A DNA stretch of 9,764 nt, taken from the NCBI GenBank assembly GCA_030616165.1, contig JAUWXV010000138.1, positions 1 through 9,764 on the forward strand, given 5' to 3'. Shown in pieces: positions 1-6,795 of the stretch; the first letter of the stretch is position 1; each line of letters begins with the position of its first letter. The DNA comes from a bacterium. Its GTDB lineage: Bacteria; SM23-31; JAUVVT01. The translations under genes and the position numbers were made by a program. The notes beneath the pieces were generated by a model. That model was not told where the DNA came from and searched no databases. It worked only from the letters and a program-made list of their open reading frames with translations.

Positions 1-30
1 AGAAAACTTTATATGAAAAAAGGAGGGTAA
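1..30 (+). CDS. possible C-terminal tail of an upstream gene (partial)
   Basis: Frame 1 is open from the window edge and reads RKLYMKKGG before a TAA at 28-30. This would fit the basic end of an upstream protein, but ten codons cannot be assigned to a family. The alternative is that the purine-rich AAAGGAGGG at 19-27 is a Shine-Dalgarno-like string, but no ATG, GTG or TTG follows at a usable distance, so it does not mark a start. Very low confidence. Confidence 0.2.
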   Translation, partial: RKLYMKKGG

Positions 31-115
31 AAAGTATATAGCCTGTATTATTCATAAAATTTACATTTATCTTGAGTAAAACGTATTCTTAAATACATTT
101 AAGTATATCTTAACG

Positions 116-208
116 TGTCATGTCGAGTCCCCCGAGTTCTCGGGGGAAGACATCTCTATTTTTTTGAGATTTCTCGAATCCGTCATTCGGACTCAACTCG
201 AAATGACA
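116..208. repeat. 93-bp cloverleaf-like inverted-repeat element (REP/MITE type)
   Basis: The ends are near-perfect inverted repeats: TGTCATGTCGAGT at 116-128 and ACTCGAAATGACA at 196-208, pairing 12 of 13. Inside are three further hairpins in series. The first is CCCCCGAG-TT-CTCGGGGG (129-146, perfect arms). The second is ATCTC (152-156) with GAGAT (166-170) around a T-rich loop. The third is GAATCCG (176-182) with CGGACTC (188-194), 6 of 7 pairs. The whole would fold as a closing stem with three arms. Local G+C is clearly above the flanks. Known short dispersed elements (REP sequences mobilised by RAYT transposases, or MITEs) have this size and TGTCAT..TCGAG style of end. That assignment is inference, since only one copy is present here. 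It lies 56 bp upstream of the metalloprotease start and could also end transcription from upstream. Confidence 0.65.
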
Positions 209-264
209 CTTCTATTATATTATGCAATTCAGCATTTATGAATGTATCAGGCTAGAAAAATCAA

Positions 265-2052
265 ATGAGGAATATATTTTTTTATTTTATTCTTGTCGGT
301 TTTACTTTAGCCAATATATCGGAAAGAATATTTTGTGCGGACCTGCAAACTCAAATATTAGAAGACTATCAGAAAGGGGAAATAAGTTATCATAATTATA
401 TTGTATATCGAGGTTATCTGATATTTGCTCCTGAAAAACTTTTTGAGATATATCCTGGTGAAAAAGTTGAAAAGGCAGAAAAATGCGGTACAGGAACCAT
501 TATGGAACTTACCCTAAACTGGGATATTCTTACAAAAGATGAAAAATCCTTTTTTTCGCAGTATATTCATTCAAGACCAAGTCTTGTGTATTCCTTAATA
601 AGTCCAAGTGGATTTTTTAAAATTCATTATGATTTGACAGGATATAATAAAGTTCCATCGGAAGATTTGAATGAGAATGGAATCCCTGATTATGCGGAGG
701 AGGCTGCTTTGGCACTTGATAAAGCGAGGTCTTTATATGTTGACACATTAGGTTTTCTATCGCCATATAGTGACAAAGGAATTGAAGGTCCTGAATTTGA
801 TGTATATCTCAGAAATTTAGCAGGAGGTAACTATGGTCTAACCTATCTTCCACCTAATATTTATATAGAAATTGACAATGATTTTATAGAAAGTATTTAT
901 TACTACACTCAAGGGATTAATGCGTTAAAGGTAACCTGTGCTCACGAGCTTCATCACGCAATCCAGTTTTCTTATATAATCAGAATTCAGGACTTTTTCT
1001 TTTATGAGGTTACTGCCACTCTAATGGAGGATATGGTATTTGATGAAATAAATGATTATTATCAGTATTTGCCGAGTTTTTTTAAATACACGCAGGTTCC
1101 TTTCAATACATATAAAGATCCCAATTTCCCAACCCATGAATATGGATTGTCTATATGGGGACATTTTCTTAATAAGAAATATAATAGATTTATAATGAGA
1201 GAAATATGGGAAGAATTTAAAAATAACATGCCAATCCTCGATGCTATTGATGAAACGTTGAAAAATCACAACAGTATTTTTGATGACGACCTCAATGAGT
1301 TTTATACCTGGAATTATTTTACAGGGTCCAGGGCAGATGTGGTTAATTATTATGATGAAGGAGCTGAATATCCTGAACTTGAGATGATAGATATAGTACC
1401 TGCGACAAAAGATACTATAATTCCTATATCTAATAAATATCTTACTCCATCATATATTTTGCTTGAAGGTCTTATTCCAACATATTATGAGATAAATGCA
1501 AAAACTTCTGACAATGTTGAAATAGATTTATGGAGAAATAAAATAATGTTATTTGAACCTATGGGTCCTGCTATACCGGTTTTATTCAGGAATACCGATT
1601 CACTTACAAATTCTGCAGAAATTATGAATCAGGAGGTAAATTCTGAGGCGCTCATAGTTTCTACTTCTGTAGCCAGAACTGACAATAAGTTCGATGAGGA
1701 AAGAAAATATAATATGGATATTGAGGTTAAAATAATAGAAATACCGGCTTATAAAAGAAACAGCCTGAGAGATATCTATCCCAATCCCTTTATATTTGGG
1801 GAGCATAATGATGTGACAATTGAATTTACTCTTGAAAGAATATCCGATGTCAAATTATTAATCATTTCTTCGAGTGGGAGAATTGTAAATAAGATAGTAG
1901 AAGAGAGAAATATGTCTGAAGGACGGCTCCATAAGCGTTCCTGGGATGGTTTAAATGAAAATAATGTTCCCGTTCCAAGTGGAATTTATTTCTGCCAGCT
2001 TAGAGCGGCTGATTTTTCAGAAACTAAAAAGATTGCTGTCATAAGAAGGTGA
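265..2052 (+). CDS. secreted putative zinc metalloprotease, MXAN_6640-like, with C-terminal FlgD/T9SS-type sorting domain
   Basis: The 595-residue protein opens with a signal peptide (hydrophobic run about residues 4-18, possible cleavage after Ala25), so it is exported. Residues 133-145 carry DLNENGIPDYAEE, a Ca-loop-like segment typical of the MXAN_6640 putative metalloprotease family. HELHH at 227-231 is an HExxH zinc motif, and Glu248 in YEVTATLMED is a plausible third ligand, as in gluzincins. About residues 365-490 are beta-rich and unassigned. Residues about 503-595 form a FlgD-like/T9SS type A C-terminal domain: YPNPF at 505-509, a central SSGRIV strand, then WDG and PSGIYFCQL near the end, closing with basic residues. 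In Bacteroidota such domains direct export through type IX secretion and surface attachment; no secretion genes are seen here. The ATG at 265 is the first start after an in-frame TAG at 253-255 and has no clear Shine-Dalgarno. The next gene follows after 6 bp. The family is well matched; peptidase activity is inferred. Confidence 0.85.
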   Translation: MRNIFFYFILVGFTLANISERIFCADLQTQILEDYQKGEISYHNYIVYRGYLIFAPEKLFEIYPGEKVEKAEKCGTGTIMELTLNWDILTKDEKSFFSQYIHSRPSLVYSLISPSGFFKIHYDLTGYNKVPSEDLNENGIPDYAEEAALALDKARSLYVDTLGFLSPYSDKGIEGPEFDVYLRNLAGGNYGLTYLPPNIYIEIDNDFIESIYYYTQGINALKVTCAHELHHAIQFSYIIRIQDFFFYEVTATLMEDMVFDEINDYYQYLPSFFKYTQVPFNTYKDPNFPTHEYGLSIWGHFLNKKYNRFIMREIWEEFKNNMPILDAIDETLKNHNSIFDDDLNEFYTWNYFTGSRADVVNYYDEGAEYPELEMIDIVPATKDTIIPISNKYLTPSYILLEGLIPTYYEINAKTSDNVEIDLWRNKIMLFEPMGPAIPVLFRNTDSLTNSAEIMNQEVNSEALIVSTSVARTDNKFDEERKYNMDIEVKIIEIPAYKRNSLRDIYPNPFIFGEHNDVTIEFTLERISDVKLLIISSSGRIVNKIVEERNMSEGRLHKRSWDGLNENNVPVPSGIYFCQLRAADFSETKKIAVIRR

Positions 2053-2058
2053 AAGGAA
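2044..2058 (+). promoter_or_regulatory. ribosome binding site overlapping the stop of the metalloprotease gene
   Basis: AAGGTGA (2046-2052) spans the TGA stop of the upstream gene and sits 6 bases before the ATG at 2059. A second purine run, AAAGGAA (2052-2058), is too close to the start to be the main site. The overlap suggests translational coupling of the protease and transglycosylase genes in one transcript. It also supports ATG 2059 as the true start. Confidence 0.55.
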
Positions 2059-4224
2059 ATGAAATTAATAAAATATTTTTCGTATTTTTTGATAGTTGTT
2101 TTTATTATTTATTTTTTTACTGCAAGTGTAAAATTTTATAATAAAGACAAATCAAATTCCATTAATCTTAAAGAGGCAGGTGATAGGTATTATGAAAAAG
2201 GGGATTATAAAAATGCACTGGAGCATTATCTGAAAGCATCAGAAGACGATAAATACAGTGAGTCAAATCTGAATTTGATGTCAAAAATTTCTATGTGTTA
2301 TTTTTATAATAAAGACTTTGAAAGATACCTGAAAAATTTAAACGAAAGTAGTAAATTTGATTCACAAATAAGTGATTATATTGATTATTTTTCCCTATTA
2401 TGTTATAGGAATTTGAAGGATTCTAAAAAAACTAAAGAAAAAATAAATGAGTTCTTTAAAAAGCATAAAGAAAGTCTTCTTATAAATGATGTTATAATAA
2501 TAAATGTGGAGTATTTAAGGGAAAATGGTCAATATTCAAGTTCTAACAAACAATTAATTCCACTTTTAAAGAATGTAAAGGATAAAGAAAAACTCCAAAA
2601 AATTCTAATATACATTTCCGACAATTATTTTAAACTAAAAAAATATGATAATGCAGTAACATATCTTAAAAAAATAATCAATGATTATCCATTTGAGCCT
2701 AACTCAATTGATGCCCTTGAAAAAATAATCAAAATAAGGGAAATTGAAGGCAAAGCAATAAATGACGATGAGATTCTACTTGGTTTATCTTTGTACATTA
2801 GCCGAAGAAATTATCAAAAAGCATACGAATTCTATAAAAAATATTCTCCCATGTTACAAAACAAAAAAGTCGATGGAAAATTTGAAGAGGGAAGGATATT
2901 ATTCTATCTGGGAAGATATGATGATGCTTTTAAAATTTTTAAAGGAATATCATCAAAGTATCCAAATTCGGAACTTGTTCCGGGCTCAATGCTTTTTGCA
3001 GCAAGATGTTATTTAGGGAAAGGTAATATTGAAAATTCTATAAAAGAATACATTATATTTACAAGGTTTTTTCCAAGGGATGATATGGTTCCTGAGGTTT
3101 TTTGGAAGATTGGATGGATATATGAGGGAATGAAAGACTTTAATAACGCAATAAAATATTATAGGATTAACGCTCAAAAATACAATAGATTTAGTAATTT
3201 ATCCCGCTGGCGGATTGGCTTTTGTTATTATAAAATGAAGAGGTACCAGAGTGCAATAAATATTTTTAATGCCATAATAAATAAAAAATATATCTCTGAG
3301 AGATTGATAGATAGTGCTCTTTATTGGAAGGCAAAATCGCTTGAAAAACTCGGTGATATTGAAAATTCTAAACAGTTACTTAAAATACTTGTTTCAGTAG
3401 ATTTTCCTAATTATTACTCTTTCAAAGCCGAAGAAAAACTGAAAAGTAATATTATCCTTAATGATATGAACACGAAAAAAAGTGATATTGAAAATGAGTT
3501 GAAAAATAATTCGGATAGATATCCCGAAATAAAAAAGGGAGTAATAGTAGGTGAAATTTTTGGGATGGTTTACGGAGAGCAAATACTAAATAATGTTAGA
3601 AATAGAATGAGAAATACTCTTGAGTTTTTAAAGATTATTCAAAATGCATACGAGGATATTGGATCATTTTCAAAGGCTATCAGAGTATCCATTGATATTA
3701 AAAATGGTTTTGATATCAATAAATTGTCTGAGGATTTTGAGTTTTTAATAAAAAAGGTTTATCCGAAATATTTTGAGGAAGAGGCACTAAATGTCATTAA
3801 GGATAGAGAAATTGAGCCTGCTGTCATTTATTCTATAATTAGAAGAGAATCGGCATTTGAAAGTGATGCAATATCAGTAGCAGGTGCTGTAGGTCTTATG
3901 CAGCTTCTTCCGGAAAATGGTTCTAAAACCAGTAAAATGATTGGAAGAAAATTTGTTTGGGAAGATTTAATTGATCCTGAAATAAATGTATTACTTGGAT
4001 ATGAGCATTTCAAATCACTTCTGAAAAAACATAATGGTAACTATATTACCGCCTTTGCTTCTTATAATGGAGGAACTCATAATGTTGATAGTTGGATCAA
4101 AAGATACGGATTAGAAGATATTGATGAATTTATAGAGAGTATTGAATTTACTGAAACCAGGGATTATGTGAAAGCCGTGCTTGAAGGATGGTGGATTTAT
4201 AAGAGATTATACGGAGATAGATAA
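2059..4224 (+). CDS. membrane-anchored TPR lytic murein transglycosylase (Slt70-like)
   Basis: This 721-residue protein should cleave the MurNAc-GlcNAc bond of peptidoglycan in the periplasm, forming 1,6-anhydro-MurNAc ends. Residues 7-24 are a hydrophobic segment acting as an uncleaved anchor or signal peptide. From about residue 38 to 470 come TPR-like helical repeats (e.g. around 38-73, 185-215 and several between 276 and 460, with motifs such as YLGRYDDA and KIGWIYEGMKDFNNA). These match the alpha-superhelix of Slt70. The C-terminal SLT domain (about 585-715) is complete: catalytic Glu597 in RRESAF, GLMQLLP at 612-618, AFASYNGG at 665-672, and ETRDYV at 699-704 closing the fold. The length is a little above E. 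coli Slt (about 645 residues) because of extra repeats. It is apparently cotranscribed with the preceding secreted protease, so both act on or beyond the cell envelope. Lys/Asn/Ile codons are heavy, in line with the AT bias. Family assignment is firm; exact physiological role (turnover or opening of a secretion passage) is inference. Confidence 0.93.
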   Translation: MKLIKYFSYFLIVVFIIYFFTASVKFYNKDKSNSINLKEAGDRYYEKGDYKNALEHYLKASEDDKYSESNLNLMSKISMCYFYNKDFERYLKNLNESSKFDSQISDYIDYFSLLCYRNLKDSKKTKEKINEFFKKHKESLLINDVIIINVEYLRENGQYSSSNKQLIPLLKNVKDKEKLQKILIYISDNYFKLKKYDNAVTYLKKIINDYPFEPNSIDALEKIIKIREIEGKAINDDEILLGLSLYISRRNYQKAYEFYKKYSPMLQNKKVDGKFEEGRILFYLGRYDDAFKIFKGISSKYPNSELVPGSMLFAARCYLGKGNIENSIKEYIIFTRFFPRDDMVPEVFWKIGWIYEGMKDFNNAIKYYRINAQKYNRFSNLSRWRIGFCYYKMKRYQSAINIFNAIINKKYISERLIDSALYWKAKSLEKLGDIENSKQLLKILVSVDFPNYYSFKAEEKLKSNIILNDMNTKKSDIENELKNNSDRYPEIKKGVIVGEIFGMVYGEQILNNVRNRMRNTLEFLKIIQNAYEDIGSFSKAIRVSIDIKNGFDINKLSEDFEFLIKKVYPKYFEEEALNVIKDREIEPAVIYSIIRRESAFESDAISVAGAVGLMQLLPENGSKTSKMIGRKFVWEDLIDPEINVLLGYEHFKSLLKKHNGNYITAFASYNGGTHNVDSWIKRYGLEDIDEFIESIEFTETRDYVKAVLEGWWIYKRLYGDR

Positions 4225-4249
4225 TTTGTGGATATCTTTTTTTATTTTT
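4213..4249 (+). terminator. weak rho-independent terminator-like hairpin after the transglycosylase gene
   Basis: AGATA (4215-4219) pairs with TATCT (4233-4237), with two possible G-U pairs below, around a 13-base loop. It is followed directly by a T-rich tract to 4249. The stem overlaps the TAA stop at 4222-4224. The stem is short and AT-rich, so it may be chance. It is consistent with the larger 86-bp gap before the esterase gene. Confidence 0.28.
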
Positions 4250-4310
4250 GAATGTCACTATTTTCAGATAGTTAATAAAAAAAATTAATTAATAAAAATA
4301 ACGAGGAAAT

Positions 4311-6533
4311 ATGCGCTCAATTTTTAAATTATCAGTTTTGTTAATTGTGATTTTCTGGCCAGGATATATAAATGCTGGAGAAGTAAAGATAATTGATTCC
4401 AGACATTACAGCAATGTTTTTGGGGAGATGCGGAATTATAGGATTTTTTTGCCTCCTGGGTACGATAAGAATCCCCAGAAAAGATATCCAGTAATTTATT
4501 TTTTTCATGGGTGGTCTCAACGATACTTTGGGATAACAAGAGGGAGTGGATTTGATAAAGGAAATGACAATGACGGTGATAATATAGCGAATTTTGTTGC
4601 TGAACACGATGTTATAGTGGTAAAATGGGACGGTTTTAATCTCCGCCCGGATGATGAATACTATCTTCGCCCATATAACATTAGTCCAGTTGAAACTTAC
4701 CGTCAGTTTCCGATCTATTTTCCAGAACTTGTTAAATATATAGATTCAAATTACAGAACAATTCCTGACAGGAGTCATAGAGCGGTTTCGGGATTATCTA
4801 TGGGTGGATTTATGACATTCTGGGTTGGGGGCAAATATCCACATTTAATTTCTGCAGCAGGAAATTTCTGCGGCTCCCCAGAATTTATGGTCGGTCCAAG
4901 AAAATTTCCTGTGGAATATCGACACATAGATATTTATAAAAACTACAATGGGATGAAACTCCGCTTAAATTTTGGCACAAAGGATTTTATTCGCTGTTAT
5001 CATAAAGACTTAAACAGAATTTGGACCCAGGTAATGGATAACTATGAATACGAAATATACGAGACTGCTCACGTAACTTGTGGACTTGGAGAGATGTTTG
5101 AATTTTTAATGAAAACATTTGAAAATTCTTCCCCTAAACCTAAAAAGTGGCATCATATTGACGTTTATCCTGAATTTTCAGTCTGGGGATATAATGTAAA
5201 TTCAGACCGTGACTTTCCGGGATTTACCATACTTGAAAATGTTAATAAAAGAGGATTTCGAACTTCTGTGAGGGAATTTCTCACCGATGGTGAACTTATG
5301 CCATTCGTTAATTTATATGTCACAACGACTCCAATTTATGGAAAAAATAGGGAATATATTGTCAATGACATAAATCTTACAAAAAATAAATCTGCTCAAT
5401 ATATTATTCAGAGTGACAATATCGGGAGATTAAAGATTCCGCTTGATGGATACCTCCATGAAATCGGAATCAATAAAAAAAGGGATATCCCAAACCTCTC
5501 TCTTGCATCTTTTGAAATAGATAATATGAATTGGGCAGCACCAATGAAAAATGAAAAAATTTCTATTAAATTATTGAATAAAGGGGGAATAAAAGTAGAT
5601 GGAGTTCGGGCAGAATTAAACGCAACAAGAAATAGTGTGAATATAATTGGTGGGGAATCGGAATTTGGAAGTATTGCTGTTAACGAAATAAAAAATTCAA
5701 AAACTCCATTTATTTTTTACGTTAATGCAGATAGCATTGAAATTGTAAAATTCAAACTTGTTATAAAAGACAAGGAAAATAGGAAATGGAGTGAGTTTTT
5801 TGAAGTTCCAATAAAGGTTTCTCAACCAGAATTTAAAAATATAGTAATTGCAGATGGGAAAAGATTTACTGTCGCAAGAGCCGGAACAAGCAAAACGACT
5901 ATTTCCCTTGGGGCTGGAAATGGAGACGGGGCTGCAAATCCTGGTGAATCTATTGCTATTCTTGTAAATGATCAGAATAACTACTGGCGAACTTATTTAT
6001 ATACCTCTGATAAATATGTGAATCCGGGTGGAATAAATCCGAGATTATCCGATAACTGGGGCAGTTATGACCATGTTGGAGGTTCTGCGAAATATTCTAT
6101 ACCAGTTATATCATCGGATTGTCCACAAAATCACATAATAGAATTTTTTGCAGAATACTGGCTTCCAGACTATCCTGATCATATCATAAAGCGGGGAAAA
6201 GTAATAATAAAAGTTACTGGGGAAGATCGAACACCTCCACAAGTGCGATGGGTAAAAATCCCGGGAGATAATATTATTCAAGCAAAAGTTTTTGACGGTG
6301 GAAAGATTGAATATGTTAAAGCTACCCTTAGATATAGAAATGACCCAAAAAAAATCTTTGATATTATATTAAATGATGATGGTATTGATGGAGATAGAAT
6401 AAAAGAGGATAATGTGTTTAGTAAAAAAATATCTGAGCAAAAATTTGGTTTGTATAATGTTGAAATAGAAACAGCCGATTTCTTAGGAAATAAAAGTATA
6501 GGAAAAATTTCTGATATTTTTACTTTATATTAA
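4311..6533 (+). CDS. secreted alpha/beta-hydrolase esterase (esterase D/feruloyl-esterase-like) with long beta-rich C-terminal region
   Basis: The 740-residue protein starts with a signal peptide (hydrophobic 7-20, cleavage likely after Ala22 in INA-G). Residues about 25-275 form an alpha/beta hydrolase of the esterase D type, the fold used by S-formylglutathione hydrolases, feruloyl esterases and enterochelin esterases. The visible features are an HGW oxyanion-side motif at 66-68, nucleophile Ser163 in GLSMGG (161-166), likely acid Asp225 in FGTKD, and likely His254 in TAHVTCG. All three triad members are in the expected order. The remaining ~460 residues look like several Ig/beta-sandwich modules. 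They include a GNGDGAANPGE loop (536-546) resembling repeats of surface proteins, and NDDGIDGD (688-695) in a final domain like those with D-D-G-x-x-G-D Ca-binding loops. No T9SS-type tail is present, unlike the first protein. GAGG-type Shine-Dalgarno at 4303-4306 supports ATG 4311. It probably hydrolyses an ester on an external polymer or peptide; substrate is unknown. Confidence 0.82.
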   Translation: MRSIFKLSVLLIVIFWPGYINAGEVKIIDSRHYSNVFGEMRNYRIFLPPGYDKNPQKRYPVIYFFHGWSQRYFGITRGSGFDKGNDNDGDNIANFVAEHDVIVVKWDGFNLRPDDEYYLRPYNISPVETYRQFPIYFPELVKYIDSNYRTIPDRSHRAVSGLSMGGFMTFWVGGKYPHLISAAGNFCGSPEFMVGPRKFPVEYRHIDIYKNYNGMKLRLNFGTKDFIRCYHKDLNRIWTQVMDNYEYEIYETAHVTCGLGEMFEFLMKTFENSSPKPKKWHHIDVYPEFSVWGYNVNSDRDFPGFTILENVNKRGFRTSVREFLTDGELMPFVNLYVTTTPIYGKNREYIVNDINLTKNKSAQYIIQSDNIGRLKIPLDGYLHEIGINKKRDIPNLSLASFEIDNMNWAAPMKNEKISIKLLNKGGIKVDGVRAELNATRNSVNIIGGESEFGSIAVNEIKNSKTPFIFYVNADSIEIVKFKLVIKDKENRKWSEFFEVPIKVSQPEFKNIVIADGKRFTVARAGTSKTTISLGAGNGDGAANPGESIAILVNDQNNYWRTYLYTSDKYVNPGGINPRLSDNWGSYDHVGGSAKYSIPVISSDCPQNHIIEFFAEYWLPDYPDHIIKRGKVIIKVTGEDRTPPQVRWVKIPGDNIIQAKVFDGGKIEYVKATLRYRNDPKKIFDIILNDDGIDGDRIKEDNVFSKKISEQKFGLYNVEIETADFLGNKSIGKISDIFTLY

Positions 6534-6590
6534 ATTACAGGAATATGTATCTCTATTAATTTTTTGCGAATCCAATAATTTATATTTTCC

Positions 6591-6639
6591 AACCTTATAA
6601 TATTATCGGCTATGTATAATAATAATATATGTGGTTTTT
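6591..6639 (+). terminator. possible hairpin terminator after the esterase gene
   Basis: AACC (6591-6594) can pair with GGTT (6633-6636), and TATTAT (6601-6606) with ATAATA (6616-6621). Together they give an interrupted AT-rich stem followed by T residues to 6639. The internal mismatches make it weak. It is listed because it lies in the only sizeable gap between two genes of different function. Confidence 0.22.
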
Positions 6640-6709
6640 ACAAATTTCACTCTTTTTTTTCTTCAAATTAAAGTGATATACCAAGCATTATTACACAATA
6701 TGAAAATAC

Positions 6710-6740
6710 TTGAAAAAAATTTAATTAATTAGCATATTAT
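6710..6740 (+). promoter_or_regulatory. promoter-like -35/-10 pair upstream of the flavoenzyme gene
   Basis: TTGAAA at 6710-6715 (5 of 6 to TTGACA) is followed after 19 bases by TATTAT at 6735-6740 (5 of 6 to TATAAT). A 17-base spacing gives the poorer CATATT. In DNA this AT-rich such matches arise often by chance, and the sigma consensus of this organism is unknown. The position, 56 bp before the start codon, is reasonable. Confidence 0.3.
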
Positions 6741-6780
6741 AAAAGTTCTATTATAGAAAAGTTTTGTTCGACAAGTATAA

Positions 6781-6786
6781 AAGGAG
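6781..6786 (+). promoter_or_regulatory. strong ribosome binding site for the flavoenzyme gene
   Basis: AAGGAG lies 9 bases before the ATG at 6796. It is the best Shine-Dalgarno match in the window and fixes the start of the 884-residue protein, giving an N-terminal extension of about 40 residues before the TIM barrel. Confidence 0.75.
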
Positions 6787-6795
6787 TGGACTATT

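Larger units (their letters stand above)
6534..6795. other. 262-bp AT-rich intergenic region
   Basis: The spacer holds no convincing open frame on either strand. It consists of AT-rich runs, a T8 tract at 6653-6660, palindromic ATAATATTAT at 6597-6606, and the terminator-like, promoter-like and ribosome binding sites listed separately. It separates the envelope gene block from the cytoplasmic flavoenzyme gene and is the most likely place for a transcription break in the window. Confidence 0.6.

Noticed and set aside
209-264. Promoter for the metalloprotease gene (TATTAT and TATATT strings at 213-221)
   Set aside because: No acceptable -35 element lies at 16-18 bases upstream, so the match is not better than background in this AT-rich spacer.
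1021-1269. Minus-strand open frame within the metalloprotease gene, and similar short antisense frames across the window
   Set aside because: They lie wholly inside well-supported genes, lack start signals, and their translations look like reverse-complement shadows.
6595-6630. Palindromic and repeated ATAAT/ATTAT strings
   Set aside because: These are low-complexity AT sequence, not a regular repeat array or iteron set.
6764-6774. Short inverted repeat TTGT-TCG-ACAA between promoter-like sequence and ribosome binding site
   Set aside because: Four-base arms in a single copy are expected by chance; no known operator was recognised.
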